Shown in pieces: positions 25,961-35,494 of a stretch of 60,274 bases of DNA (position 1 is the first letter of the stretch; every line of letters begins with the position of its first letter). Below the pieces are notes generated by a model. That model was not told where the DNA came from. It saw nothing but the letters and a program-made list of their open reading frames with translations, and searched no databases. Where the stretch lies: positions 1 through 60,274 of the forward strand of contig CAYYVN010000011.1 of the NCBI GenBank assembly GCA_964475165.1, written 5' to 3'. The translations under genes were made by a program, and so were the position numbers. The stretch comes from CAYUHK01 sp964475165 (GTDB lineage Bacteria; Verrucomicrobiota; Kiritimatiellia; JAAZAB01).

Positions 25961-26713
25961 CTAACGCAATTTAATATGTCTGACAAGCGGCTGCTCCGGC
26001 GCCGCGCTTTTGGGTATGGCCACGCGGAGGATTCCCTCTCGATAAATGGCTTGCGCCGCCTGGCCCTCCACCGGGCCCGGCAGCATCAGCTTGCTTTCCA
26101 GATGCTGGCGCCGGCGGCCCTGTTCGGGACCGGCGGCGGTCTCAATGCTTATGCTCAGCAGTCGGCCCTGCAGGTTGATGGCGATATCCGCGGGATCCAA
26201 GTCAGGCCAGGTCATCCGCACAACATAATTGCTGCCCTCTTCAGTGAGGTTCAGCGAGGAGGATACTTCCCCGAGTTGCCACCCCTGTTCCAGGCGGGCC
26301 GGCAGGCTGAAAGTGTCCAGGTCCCTGAAAGCGCCTTCAAAGATACGATCGATTTCCTCCTGCAGTCTGAAAAATTGATCCCGGGCCGCCGCCGGATGCA
26401 CCGCGCGCCGAAAAGTACCCACTAGGGGCGGGCGGCTGGCTGCTCCGGGGCCAGCCAGGTTGAAGAATAGATTGTTGATCTGCTCGCGCACGGCCTTGAT
26501 ATCAGCAGCTGAATCCCAGAGCAGGAATTGGTTCTCGCTGTGCCGGGGCGGCTGCAGCTGGCTGGGTGGCGGCATGATTTTTTGCCATAAACCCGGCGCG
26601 TGGCCGGTTAAAGATCGTCTCTGCTGAAGAATAATGCCAGCTTCGATGAGCGCAATGGCGCCCATCAAGATCAGGAGCCCCCATAGCCAAGATCGTTTGT
26701 TTTGCTGCTGCAT
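25961..26713 (-). CDS. Membrane-anchored Hsp20-family (alpha-crystallin) protein
   Basis: A 250-residue protein with a strong GAGGAGG ribosome site. An N-terminal helix ('WLWGLLILMGAIALIEAGII', about 9-28) anchors it. After a 120-residue linker with a helix ('FRLQEEIDRIFEGAFRD'), an alpha-crystallin domain follows: 'EVSSSLNLTEEGSNYVVRMT', 'DIAINLQGRLLSISIE' and 'LESKLMLPGPVEG', ending in the 'YREGILRVAIPK' strand of Hsp20. Most small heat-shock proteins are cytosolic, so the anchor implies a membrane or periplasmic chaperone. It lies 50 bases before the ABC ATPase and may belong to the same transcription unit. Confidence 0.82.
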   Translation of the reverse strand: MQQQNKRSWLWGLLILMGAIALIEAGIILQQRRSLTGHAPGLWQKIMPPPSQLQPPRHSENQFLLWDSAADIKAVREQINNLFFNLAGPGAASRPPLVGTFRRAVHPAAARDQFFRLQEEIDRIFEGAFRDLDTFSLPARLEQGWQLGEVSSSLNLTEEGSNYVVRMTWPDLDPADIAINLQGRLLSISIETAAGPEQGRRRQHLESKLMLPGPVEGQAAQAIYREGILRVAIPKSAAPEQPLVRHIKLR

Positions 26714-26858
26714 AGCCTCCTCTTCAAGTCAACTTTGTTTTTAAGAGCAAGAAGCATGCCAAGGAATGGCCGGCGGCGCGGCTGGCCTATCTGCTGGCGG
26801 AACTGGCTTGACGATCCGGGCGGCCGGCGCGGTGGCCAGGACTGTGGCTCTCTGGCCT

Positions 26859-26889
26859 GACAAATTTTCCCGGTAGCGGACAAATTGTC
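26859..26889. promoter_or_regulatory. Pair of operator-like dyads upstream of the Hsp20 gene
   Basis: GACAAATTGTC (26879-26889) is a perfect 5-bp dyad around one base. A related GACAAATTTT begins exactly 20 bases before it (26859-26868). Two sites two helical turns apart suit a dimeric repressor. They lie about 150-175 bases upstream of the Hsp20 start. The rest of 26714-26903 shows nothing recognisable. Confidence 0.3.
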
Positions 26890-26903
26890 GCCCGCGCCGC
26901 CCA

Positions 26904-28085
26904 TCATTTTGATTTTGCCAGGTAGCGCAGGGCGCAACGCGCTAGCAGGGCGGCGCCCACGGCCAAGATACGATCATCAAAATCGAAGCGGTTATTGTGC
27001 AGGGCCGGCTGGCGGGCGTCTTTGCGGATGCCCAGATCAATATAGGCGGCCGGCACAAGCTTCTGATAGAGCGAAAAATCCTCGGCCCCCATCGTCAGCC
27101 CAAAATCCCGGACGGGTATCTGCAGATCTTTGGCCGCGGCCCTGGCCAGGGTGGCCATGGCAGCATGATTGGATGTGACCGGATAGCCGGGCAGATGGGT
27201 GAACTCGCAGCGCACGCCATAGGCCACTTCCACACCCTTGATGATGCGGCGCATGCGCCGTAAGATCGTCTGGCGCACAGCGGCTTGCAGGGTGCGCAGC
27301 GTGCCGCCCATTTCAACTGTGTCCGGAATGATGTTATAGGCTGTGCCGCCATGCAGGAAGCAGACCGAAATCACATGGGTATCATAGCCTTTCAGGTTGC
27401 GGGTGATGGTTTGGAAGCCTTGGTAAATCTGATGGGCGGCCTGCAAGGGATCGCGGCAGGCTTCCGGGTGCGCGCCGTGTCCGCCGCGCCCCGCAATGCG
27501 CACGCGGAAGCGATCGGCGGCGGCCATGATGGGGCCGGCACTGATACCCACGGCGCCATAGGGTTGGCGGGTGCTGACATGCATCCCGAACATGGCCGCC
27601 ACCGGCGGATTACGCAAAGCTCCGGCGCGGATCATAGCCTCGGCGCCGCCTTGTCCCTCCTCGGCGGGTTGGAACAGAAATTTTACAGTGCCCCTAAAGT
27701 GCGCTTGCAGACGCTTGAGAATCATGGCGGCGCCCAAAACCATAGCGCTATGGCCATCATGGCCGCAAGCATGCATCAGCCCCGCCCGCCGCGATTTGTA
27801 AGCAACGGTGCTGGCCTCGCTGATCGGCAGGGCGTCGATATCCGCTCGCAAAGCCACGGCGCGTGCGCCGGGCGTCTGCCCATGTAAGATGCCGATGACA
27901 CCGGTTTTGGCCACTGGCGCCCGCACCTCATCAAGCTTCTCTCGTCGCAAACGCTGGGTGATCTGGCGGCAGGTCCGGTGTTCTTGAAAGCCGATTTCGG
28001 GATGTTGGTGTAGATCGCGCCGCACGGCGATCAGCTGCGGGCTGATGGTCTTGGCTATTTTTTGTATCTCTTGGTTGATGTTCAT
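26904..28085 (-). CDS. M20-family amidohydrolase (hippurate/N-acyl-amino-acid hydrolase type)
   Basis: A 393-residue zinc amidohydrolase. The family pattern is visible: 'LRRDLHQHPEIGFQEHRT' near the N-terminus, the metal site 'LMHACGHDGHSAMVLGAA', 'FLFQPAEEGQGGAEAMI' with the catalytic Glu, and 'GMHVSTRQPYGAVGI'. The dimerisation domain begins 'FRVRIAGRGGHGAHPE', and a last His lies near 'PALHNNRFDFDD'. It has no signal peptide. Relatives hydrolyse N-acetyl or N-benzoyl amino acids or indole-acetyl conjugates; substrate specificity cannot be read here. A GGAG ribosome site precedes the ATG. Confidence 0.93.
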   Translation of the reverse strand: MNINQEIQKIAKTISPQLIAVRRDLHQHPEIGFQEHRTCRQITQRLRREKLDEVRAPVAKTGVIGILHGQTPGARAVALRADIDALPISEASTVAYKSRRAGLMHACGHDGHSAMVLGAAMILKRLQAHFRGTVKFLFQPAEEGQGGAEAMIRAGALRNPPVAAMFGMHVSTRQPYGAVGISAGPIMAAADRFRVRIAGRGGHGAHPEACRDPLQAAHQIYQGFQTITRNLKGYDTHVISVCFLHGGTAYNIIPDTVEMGGTLRTLQAAVRQTILRRMRRIIKGVEVAYGVRCEFTHLPGYPVTSNHAAMATLARAAAKDLQIPVRDFGLTMGAEDFSLYQKLVPAAYIDLGIRKDARQPALHNNRFDFDDRILAVGAALLARCALRYLAKSK

Positions 28086-28184
28086 CTGCGTTCTCCATTG
28101 TTATTTGAAAGTCGGCTCGCGCCCTCCTCCAGGTTCAAGGCCGAGCAGGGCCTCATCAGCCGAGCTGGGAGCAGAACCGGCCGC

Positions 28185-28201
28185 CCGGGCCGGCGGCCCG
28201 G
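28185..28201. terminator. Perfect GC-rich palindrome after the two-component operon
   Basis: CCGGGCC (28185-28191), GGC loop, GGCCCGG (28195-28201): a 7-bp all-GC stem, downstream of the response-regulator stop and upstream of the M20 gene. No T-run follows on the minus strand, so factor-independent termination is doubtful. Nothing else is seen in 28086-28274. Confidence 0.3.
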
Positions 28202-28274
28202 TAGGCATTCCCAGGGCGATCGCGGCCAAGTTTCAGTTGTATCAGTTGAACGGTTTCCCTTATAGCTGGGTATC

Positions 28275-29633
<1,359 letters not shown>

Positions 29634-29684
29634 AGAGTCGATCTTTCAACATCAATTTAGCCGGCCGATCAGAGGAGTTCAAGG

Positions 29685-31025
29685 TCAAGCTTGCCCCTCC
29701 GCGCCCGTTGCCAGGAGGGGGAGGCGGATGATGAAACAACTCCCTCGGCCTCCCGCGCCGGCCTGGACGGAGATCGTGCCCCCGCAGTTTTCCACAGCCG
29801 TTTTGGCCAGGGCCAAGCCAATGCCGATCCCCGCCGGGCGGTTAGTGTAAAATAAATCAAAAATCCGCTGGCGGAACTGGGGCGCAATGCCCGGGCCTTC
29901 ATCGGTGATTTCCAGGATAGCTTGGCCGGCGGCGGCGTGGGTGCGGATGGTTACCCGGCCGCCCGGAGGCGAAAAGACTTCAGCATTATTAAGGATATTG
30001 AGCAGGGCGCGCTTGAATTGTACGGGAAACCCGATGACGCCCAGGGGCTCTGCACTGAGATCCGTCCGGACCGCTAGTCCCGCCCTGGCCAGGCGCAGTT
30101 TGATTAGATCCAGGCAATCCTGCAGGGTGGCATTGATCTCAAAGCGTTCCCGCTCGATAGCCTCTGGCTTGGCTACGAGCCGGAATTCCGCTAAGAGGAT
30201 ATCCAGGCGGCCGAGGGTGGCGTTGAGGCGCGCCGCCAGCTCCTGCAGGCGCGCGCTCCGCCCGCTCGTATCGCGGGCGGCTTCCTGCTGCAATAGTTGC
30301 GCATCCAGTTGCATGGCCGACATCGGATTGCGGAAATCATGGATGATGCTGCTGGCCACGGCGCCGGCAAACATCAAATGTTCATGCTGGCGCTGACGTT
30401 TGCCCCAGGTTATTTCGCGCTGCACCAGCCAGATGATCATCAACAAACTGATCCCAAAAGAGACCGTAATGATGAGCAGCGAGAGATTAAAGAGAGCCTG
30501 AATGGCTGTCGTGGCGCCGGCTTGTTCACGCTCCACAACTTCCTTCTTTAAGGCCACCTGCAAGGTGCGTTCGACGCCGGCGGCGGCATTCAACTGGCGA
30601 CTGAAAGCAATCACAGAAATAATATTGGTGCCGCTGTGCAGTTTTTTGGGGCTGATGACGATGGGTTCTCCGGCTGGTTCAGCCGCCGCCGCCACTGAGT
30701 CCGCCGGCCCGGCTTCGCGGTGGAGGAGCACCACATCCTGCTCGCGCACGGTGACATATGCCAAGCCCGGTTCGATGCCTTGTAGCCAATCCACCGCTTG
30801 CTGGAAGGGCTCGGGGGCCGGTTCCGGCTGTTGCAAGAAAGCTTGAGCGGCCAGATGCTTGGTGAGCAGCGTGCCATATTGAAGGACCGCGGCCGTCGCT
30901 GCCGCGCGCGCGGAGCGTTCGTATAATTTGACCAGCAGCCAGAAATTTAATCCGGCCCCGCCGGCGATCAAGACCAGTAGCAGCGTCAGCAGCGCTGCTA
31001 AGGGAATATGCCGTTGCCGATACAT
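29685..31025 (-). CDS. Sensor histidine kinase of the NtrC-type pair
   Basis: A 446-residue membrane kinase with a GGGAGG ribosome site. Helix 1 ('LAALLTLLLVLIAGGAGLNFW') and a second helix near 175-200 ('FNLSLLIITVSFGISLLMII') enclose an extracytoplasmic sensor of about 145 residues with no recognised fold. The H-box is 'SIIHDFRNPMSAMQLDA', with the phospho-accepting His. The ATPase domain has the N-box 'LLNILNNAEVF', G1 'ITDEGPGIAPQ' and G2 'PAGIGIGLALAKT'. It presumably phosphorylates the adjacent NtrC-type regulator. No PAS or HAMP domain is evident, and the signal is unknown. Confidence 0.93.
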   Translation of the reverse strand: MYRQRHIPLAALLTLLLVLIAGGAGLNFWLLVKLYERSARAAATAAVLQYGTLLTKHLAAQAFLQQPEPAPEPFQQAVDWLQGIEPGLAYVTVREQDVVLLHREAGPADSVAAAAEPAGEPIVISPKKLHSGTNIISVIAFSRQLNAAAGVERTLQVALKKEVVEREQAGATTAIQALFNLSLLIITVSFGISLLMIIWLVQREITWGKRQRQHEHLMFAGAVASSIIHDFRNPMSAMQLDAQLLQQEAARDTSGRSARLQELAARLNATLGRLDILLAEFRLVAKPEAIERERFEINATLQDCLDLIKLRLARAGLAVRTDLSAEPLGVIGFPVQFKRALLNILNNAEVFSPPGGRVTIRTHAAAGQAILEITDEGPGIAPQFRQRIFDLFYTNRPAGIGIGLALAKTAVENCGGTISVQAGAGGRGSCFIIRLPLLATGAEGQA

Positions 31026-31164
31026 TGCCTCCCGCCTGTTTTTGCCTGTGGATGTTGTGGGTTAGGGCCGCGTTGCGCCAAATCCTTGGCGGCGCCCACC
31101 CGGCATTAAATAGCAGCGTCGCTGGCTAAGTCAATCTCCGCTTGGTCGGCGCCGCTAAAAAGTC

Positions 31165-31180
31165 TGGCAATCGGCTTGCA
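31165..31180 (+). promoter_or_regulatory. Sigma-54 (-24/-12) promoter for etfBA
   Basis: TGGCAA (31165-31170) and TTGCA (31176-31180) match the sigma-54 consensus TGGCAC-N5-TTGCA. The essential GG (31166-31167) and GC (31178-31179) are exactly 10 bases apart. The expected transcript start is near 31191, leaving a leader of about 54 bases to etfB. Similar CTTGG(T)CGGCGCC blocks at 31085-31096 and 31141-31153 upstream are possible activator sites. Confidence 0.65.
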
Positions 31181-31244
31181 ATGCGCGGCGCAGTTATTAC
31201 AATGCCCCGCGGATCGTTTATGGGTTGGAAAGGAGAGCATGCGC

Positions 31245-32039
31245 ATGCACTTTGTGGTTTGCATCAAACAGGTTCCGGATACGGCGGATGTTAAAATCAA
31301 TCCCCAAACCAACACTCTGATTCGCGAGGGAGTGGCTTCGATCATCAATCCCTTTGATATGTATGCCATCGAAGAGGCCTTGCGTTTGAAAGAAAAAATG
31401 GGCGGCCGCGTCACCGCTCTCACCATGGGACCGCCGCAGGCCGAAAGCGCTTTGCGCGAGGCCATCGCCATGGGCGTGGATGAGGGCATCTTGCTTTCCG
31501 ATCGCGCCTTTGCCGGCAGCGATACCTGGGCCACCAGCTATACCCTGGCCCTGGCCCTCAAAAAAATCGGCGATTATAGCATTATCCTGTGTGGTAAACA
31601 GGCTGCCGATGGCGATACAGCCCAGGTGGGGCCAGGCCTGGCCGCCCATCTTGACCTGCCGCAGATCACTTATGTGCGCAAAATCGTGTCTGTGGATGAT
31701 AAACAACTGGTGGCCGAGCGCCTCCTGGAAGACGGTCATGAGACCATCGCGACGCCCTGGCCCTGTCTGCTGACCGTGGTTAAGGAGATCAACGAACCCC
31801 GGCTGCCCTCCTTGAAGGGCAAACTGGCGGCTAAAAAAGCGCAGTTCGTGCATTGGAGCGCGGCTGATCTGGCCTGTGATCCAACTCAATTGGGGCTGGA
31901 GGGGTCGCCCACGCAAGTGGTCAGAATTTTCACTCCGCCCGCCAGGCAGGGCGGCATCATCTTGCAGGGTGAACCGGAGCAGATCGTCGCCCAGCTGATG
32001 GAAAAAATAAAGGATGCCGTCATCGCGTCCGCCTCGTGA
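31245..32039 (+). CDS. etfB: Electron transfer flavoprotein beta subunit
   Basis: A 264-residue protein from the ATG at 31245, with AGGAG nine bases upstream; the ATG at 31239 is too close. It begins 'MHFVVCIKQVPDTADVKI', the EtfB hallmark. It carries the AMP/FAD-binding stretch 'CGKQAADGDTAQVGPGLAAH' and the EtfB signature around 'LLTVVKEINEPRLPSLKGKL'. Together with EtfA it forms a flavin heterodimer that shuttles or bifurcates electrons between a dehydrogenase and low-potential acceptors. No acyl-CoA dehydrogenase or other partner enzyme is in the window. It is followed 15 bases later by etfA. Confidence 0.96.
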   Translation: MHFVVCIKQVPDTADVKINPQTNTLIREGVASIINPFDMYAIEEALRLKEKMGGRVTALTMGPPQAESALREAIAMGVDEGILLSDRAFAGSDTWATSYTLALALKKIGDYSIILCGKQAADGDTAQVGPGLAAHLDLPQITYVRKIVSVDDKQLVAERLLEDGHETIATPWPCLLTVVKEINEPRLPSLKGKLAAKKAQFVHWSAADLACDPTQLGLEGSPTQVVRIFTPPARQGGIILQGEPEQIVAQLMEKIKDAVIASAS

Positions 32040-32054
32040 TAAGGAAAAAGATCC

Positions 32055-33266
32055 ATGTCTAAAACACCCATTGTTGTGCTGAAAGAAAAATGCGTGGGCT
32101 GCGGTCTGTGCGTTAAGGCCTGTCCCTTTGATGCCATCCGCCTGGTGGATAAGCTGGCCGTGATTGACCTTGAAAAATGCACCCTCTGCGGCGCCTGCGT
32201 GGAAGCTTGTCGTAAATTAGGCGCGATCATTATCCGGCCGCAAGCAGCGCCCGCGGTGGATCTGAGTGCTTATCGGGACGTCTGGGTGTTTGCCGAGCAC
32301 AAAGACGGCCACATTCAATCCATCACCTATGAGTTGCTGGGTGAAGGCCGCAAGCTGGCCGATCAGCTGGGCATGCAGCTGCATGCCGTCTTATTTGGGC
32401 ATCAGCTCCGGGAGCGGGCAGGGGAGCTCTGGCAGCGCGGGGCCGATGGCGTCTATCTCGTGGACGATGCGGCCCTGGCTTATTTCCAGGATGAACCCTA
32501 TGCGGCGGTCTTAACCGAATTGATCCGTCGTCATCAGCCGGCCATCGTCCTATGTGGCGCCACCACCATCGGGCGCAGCCTGGTATCGCGGGTGGCCGTA
32601 GCTGTTAAGGCCGGCTTAACGGCCGATTGCACCGCGCTGGCCATCGATCCGGCCACCGGCAACCTGCTCCAGACCCGCCCGGCCTTCGGTGGCAATATTA
32701 TGGCCACCATCATTACGCCCCGTCACCGGCCGCAGATGGCCACCGTGCGGCCTAAGGTGATGCAGGAAGCCGAACCGACTGCGCAAGGCAGCGGTCAGCT
32801 ATCGATCCCGGACATCGCGCAGACGCTGCTGCAATCTCGGGCCAGCCGGCTGCAGTTCGTGCCCGAGACCGAAGTCACCGCCAATATCGCCGAAGCCAAT
32901 ATTATCGTGGCCGGCGGCAGGGGACTGCAAGGGCCGGAACATTTTAAGCTGTTGCGCGAACTGGCCGCTGCTCTCGGGGCCGGCCTGGGGGCCTCGCGTG
33001 CCGCCGTGGATGCCGGCTGGATGCCCTATTCCCATCAAGTTGGGCAAACGGGTAAGACGGTCTGTCCTAAAATCTATATCGCCTGCGGGATCAGCGGACA
33101 GATTCAGCATCTGGCGGGTATGTCATCGGCCGATATCATTGTGGCCATCAACAAGGATCCAGAGGCCCCTATTTTCCGGATGGCCACCTACGGGTTGGTG
33201 GGAGATTTATTCAAGATCTTGCCCCTCTTAACGCGTGAATTTCAAAAGGCCTTGAAAAAAGCCTGA
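32055..33266 (+). CDS. etfA: Electron transfer flavoprotein alpha subunit with N-terminal ferredoxin domain
   Basis: A 403-residue EtfA with an extra N-terminal domain of about 60 residues. This has two cysteine clusters, 'CVGCGLCVKACPFDAI' and 'CTLCGACVEACRKLGAI'. The first is a full CxxCxxCxxxCP 4Fe-4S motif, and the second ends CR, not CP, but keeps four cysteines. The EtfA core follows, with the C-terminal FAD site 'SRAAVDAGWMPYSHQVGQTG', 'IACGISGQIQHLAG' and 'IIVAINKDPEAPIF'. Ferredoxin-fused EtfA is typical of anaerobes with electron-confurcating or bifurcating Etf complexes. Its presence here suggests an anaerobic electron-transfer pathway. Confidence 0.95.
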   Translation: MSKTPIVVLKEKCVGCGLCVKACPFDAIRLVDKLAVIDLEKCTLCGACVEACRKLGAIIIRPQAAPAVDLSAYRDVWVFAEHKDGHIQSITYELLGEGRKLADQLGMQLHAVLFGHQLRERAGELWQRGADGVYLVDDAALAYFQDEPYAAVLTELIRRHQPAIVLCGATTIGRSLVSRVAVAVKAGLTADCTALAIDPATGNLLQTRPAFGGNIMATIITPRHRPQMATVRPKVMQEAEPTAQGSGQLSIPDIAQTLLQSRASRLQFVPETEVTANIAEANIIVAGGRGLQGPEHFKLLRELAAALGAGLGASRAAVDAGWMPYSHQVGQTGKTVCPKIYIACGISGQIQHLAGMSSADIIVAINKDPEAPIFRMATYGLVGDLFKILPLLTREFQKALKKA

Positions 33267-33272
33267 AGTTAT

Positions 33273-33290
33273 CCAGACAAATAAGTCTGG
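33273..33290 (+). terminator. Stem-loop after etfA
   Basis: CCAGAC (33273-33278), AAATAA loop, GTCTGG (33285-33290), seven bases after the etfA stop. The stem is perfect, but the following sequence (GAAATACTTG) is not a T-run. It may be a weak terminator or a 3'-end stabiliser. Confidence 0.4.
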
Positions 33291-33297
33291 GAAATAC

Positions 33298-33326
33298 TTG
33301 CTCCCGAGGGGCTGTATCACTATAAT
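33298..33326 (+). promoter_or_regulatory. Strong sigma-70-like promoter for the secreted unknown gene
   Basis: TTGCTC (33298-33303), 17-base spacer, TATAAT (33321-33326), a perfect -10. The start would be near 33333, giving an 80-base leader to the gene at 33413. It lies directly behind the etfA stem-loop, so the two genes are probably transcribed separately. Confidence 0.7.
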
Positions 33327-33412
33327 ATCCAGAGCTTGAAAGAAAGGCGCACGAAGCACCTGGGGATCTAAATATTTTGGCGCATGGGGAGCTGCGGAGG
33401 AGGTAAGCGCAC

Positions 33413-34042
33413 ATGAGAACCTGGATTGTATTGCTGTTACTTTTAACTGGTTGGGCGCTGCAAGAGGCCAACGCCGCCGCTCGCCTGCCGCTGCGGCCAG
33501 CCAGCACCCTGCTCTTGACGCCCGCGCGTCCGCGCCCGGTGCAACTGGCCTTGGATGCCGCCCAACTGCGTGCCTTGCTGGTCATCACTTATGAGAGCGC
33601 GGCCCAGGCGGAGCCGGTCTTGCATCTCCGGTCCGGGGCCGACTGGCAATATATCAGCCTCGCAGATTTCGCCGATAAAACATTCACGCCCACTGCGATT
33701 CGCCAGGTGATCATCATTGGCGATGAGGAGCTGGTGCCAGCGGCGCTCTTGCACAGCATGCCCTGGTGCGCCGAGGTGGTGCGCCTGCCCAGCTTGCAGA
33801 TCGGTGAGTTAATCAACGGCTTGGATCCCATCCTTAAATGGCGTTCGCGGGAATGGCAATGGTTAGCCGATCGTTACGGATTGGAGCTCACCGATTTGAA
33901 TGCGGCGCGCCGGGGCTATAATCCTTATGATACGCCACGCTCCCAAATGCCCCTGGAAAAGAGTACTTTCAAGCAAGCGCCCGGCGAGCTCGCGCCCGCC
34001 CAGCTCATCGAAGGATCCGCGCCGCCAGCTTCCCAGCCCTAA
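33413..34042 (+). CDS. Secreted protein of unknown function
   Basis: A 209-residue protein with a GGAGGAGG ribosome site. The N-terminal signal peptide (MRTWIVLLLLLTGWAL) is probably cut near 'EANAAA'. The mature part contains an alternating hydrophobic strand region ('ALLVITYESAAQAEPVLHLR', 'IRQVIIIGDEELVPAALL') that resembles a small alpha/beta fold, and a proline-rich tail. I recognise no family or catalytic motif. It has its own promoter and is convergent with proA, 25 bases away. Function is not assigned. Confidence 0.72.
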   Translation: MRTWIVLLLLLTGWALQEANAAARLPLRPASTLLLTPARPRPVQLALDAAQLRALLVITYESAAQAEPVLHLRSGADWQYISLADFADKTFTPTAIRQVIIIGDEELVPAALLHSMPWCAEVVRLPSLQIGELINGLDPILKWRSREWQWLADRYGLELTDLNAARRGYNPYDTPRSQMPLEKSTFKQAPGELAPAQLIEGSAPPASQP

Positions 34043-34067
34043 AGAGGGAGCGGCCTCCGCGTGCATT

Positions 34068-35327
34068 TCAGCGGCGCACCTGGCCCTGGCCGCTAATGAC
34101 GAACTTATAGGTGGTCAGCTCTTCCAGTCCCATCGGACCGCGCGCGTGCAATTTATCGGTGCTGATGCCCATTTCGGCGCCCAGCCCGAATTCGCCACCG
34201 TCAGTGAAACGCGTGGAGGCATTCACATAGACCGCCGCTGAATCCACTTCTTGCGTGAACAGCTTGGCGGCGGCGGTTGAGGCGGTGATGATGGCATCCG
34301 AATGATGCGACCCATAATGATTGATGTGCGCGATCGCCGCGGAGACCGAAGGCACGATACGCACCGCCAGGATCAAGGCCAGATATTCAGCGCGCCAGTC
34401 TGCTTCCCTAGCGGCCCGGATACCCGGCACCAGCTCTTGGCTGGCAGCGTCACCGCGCAGTTCCACTCCACAGCGCGTGAGCCGCCGGGCCAACTGCGGC
34501 AGGAAGGCCGACGCAATGCCGCGATGTACCAGTAGGGTTTCCACGGCGTTGCATACAGCCGGCCGTTGGCATTTGGCGTTTTCAATGATCTCCAGGGCCA
34601 TGGCCGGCGCCGCGCTCTCATCCACAAAGATATGGCAGATGCCCTGATAGTGTTTGATTACCGGCACCCGCGCATGTTCCACCACACTGCGAATCAGCGC
34701 CTGGCCGCCGCGGGGGATAACCAAATCCACCAAACCTTCCAGGCGTACCAGTTCGTGAATGGCGCGGTGTTCCGTGATCGTAATCAATTGAATGGCATCT
34801 TCCGGCAATCCGCGCCGCCGCCCGCCGGCCCGCAAGGCCTCCACAATGGCCAGGTTGGATGCTGAGGCTTCCTTGCCACCCCGCAGGATGACAGCGTTAG
34901 CGGTCTTCAGGCAGAGCGCGGCCGCATCGGCCGTGACATTGGGGCGCGCCTCATAGATGATAGCGATCACGCCTATCGGCACGCGCCGCTTGCAAATCAC
35001 CAGGCCGTTGGGGCGTGACCAGCGCCGCAGAGTGCGCCCAACCGGGTCAGGCAGTTTGGCCACAGCCCGGATGGCCTGGGCCATGGCGCGGATGCGTTCC
35101 GGCGTCAGCTGCAGCCGATCCAGTAAAGCCGGGGTGAGGCCCGCTTGGCGCCCGGAGTCCATATCTTTCTGGTTGGCTTCCAGGAGGACCTGCTCGCGCC
35201 CTTCGATTTCGGCCGCCATGGCTTCCAGGATGTTGTTCTTTTGGCGGGCCTTGAGACCGGCCAGCAGACGCGCCGCCGCCGCCGCCCGCTGGCCCATGGC
35301 AGTCAGATCATCGCGCAGGTTATCCAT
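34068..35327 (-). CDS. proA: Gamma-glutamyl phosphate reductase (proline synthesis)
   Basis: A 419-residue aldehyde-dehydrogenase-fold enzyme that reduces gamma-glutamyl phosphate to glutamate-5-semialdehyde using NADPH in the cytoplasm. The ATG at 35327 is preferred because of a GGAGGG ribosome site; an in-frame extension to 35360 lacks one. Visible features are 'VPIGVIAIIYEARPNVTADA', 'GLVDLVIPRGGQALI', the active-site cysteine in 'CQRPAVCNAVETLLVHR', and the C-terminal 'NASTRFTDGGEFGLGAEMGI'. The partner gene proB is not in the window. Confidence 0.96.
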   Translation of the reverse strand: MDNLRDDLTAMGQRAAAAARLLAGLKARQKNNILEAMAAEIEGREQVLLEANQKDMDSGRQAGLTPALLDRLQLTPERIRAMAQAIRAVAKLPDPVGRTLRRWSRPNGLVICKRRVPIGVIAIIYEARPNVTADAAALCLKTANAVILRGGKEASASNLAIVEALRAGGRRRGLPEDAIQLITITEHRAIHELVRLEGLVDLVIPRGGQALIRSVVEHARVPVIKHYQGICHIFVDESAAPAMALEIIENAKCQRPAVCNAVETLLVHRGIASAFLPQLARRLTRCGVELRGDAASQELVPGIRAAREADWRAEYLALILAVRIVPSVSAAIAHINHYGSHHSDAIITASTAAAKLFTQEVDSAAVYVNASTRFTDGGEFGLGAEMGISTDKLHARGPMGLEELTTYKFVISGQGQVRR

Positions 35328-35421
35328 ACTTAACCCTCCAGCCTCATCGTTGGCCCGCAAACACCCTTGAGCAACCAGATAATATAACCATAAATAAATC
35401 AGTAAAAAAATGTTTTTTTTA

Positions 35422-35449
35422 TTGCACTATTTTTTTTCGATACTATATA
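35422..35449 (+). promoter_or_regulatory. Promoter-like sequence before the giant repeat protein
   Basis: In an AT-rich stretch, TTGCAC (35422-35427) is followed after 16 bases by TATATA (35444-35449); TATATT two bases later is an alternative. The leader to the ATG at 35495 would be under 45 bases. The ATG has no clear ribosome site. Confidence 0.4.
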
Positions 35450-35494
35450 TTTTAAATTAAATGCTTTTCCTCATTGAATGCTTGGTCTGATTAA

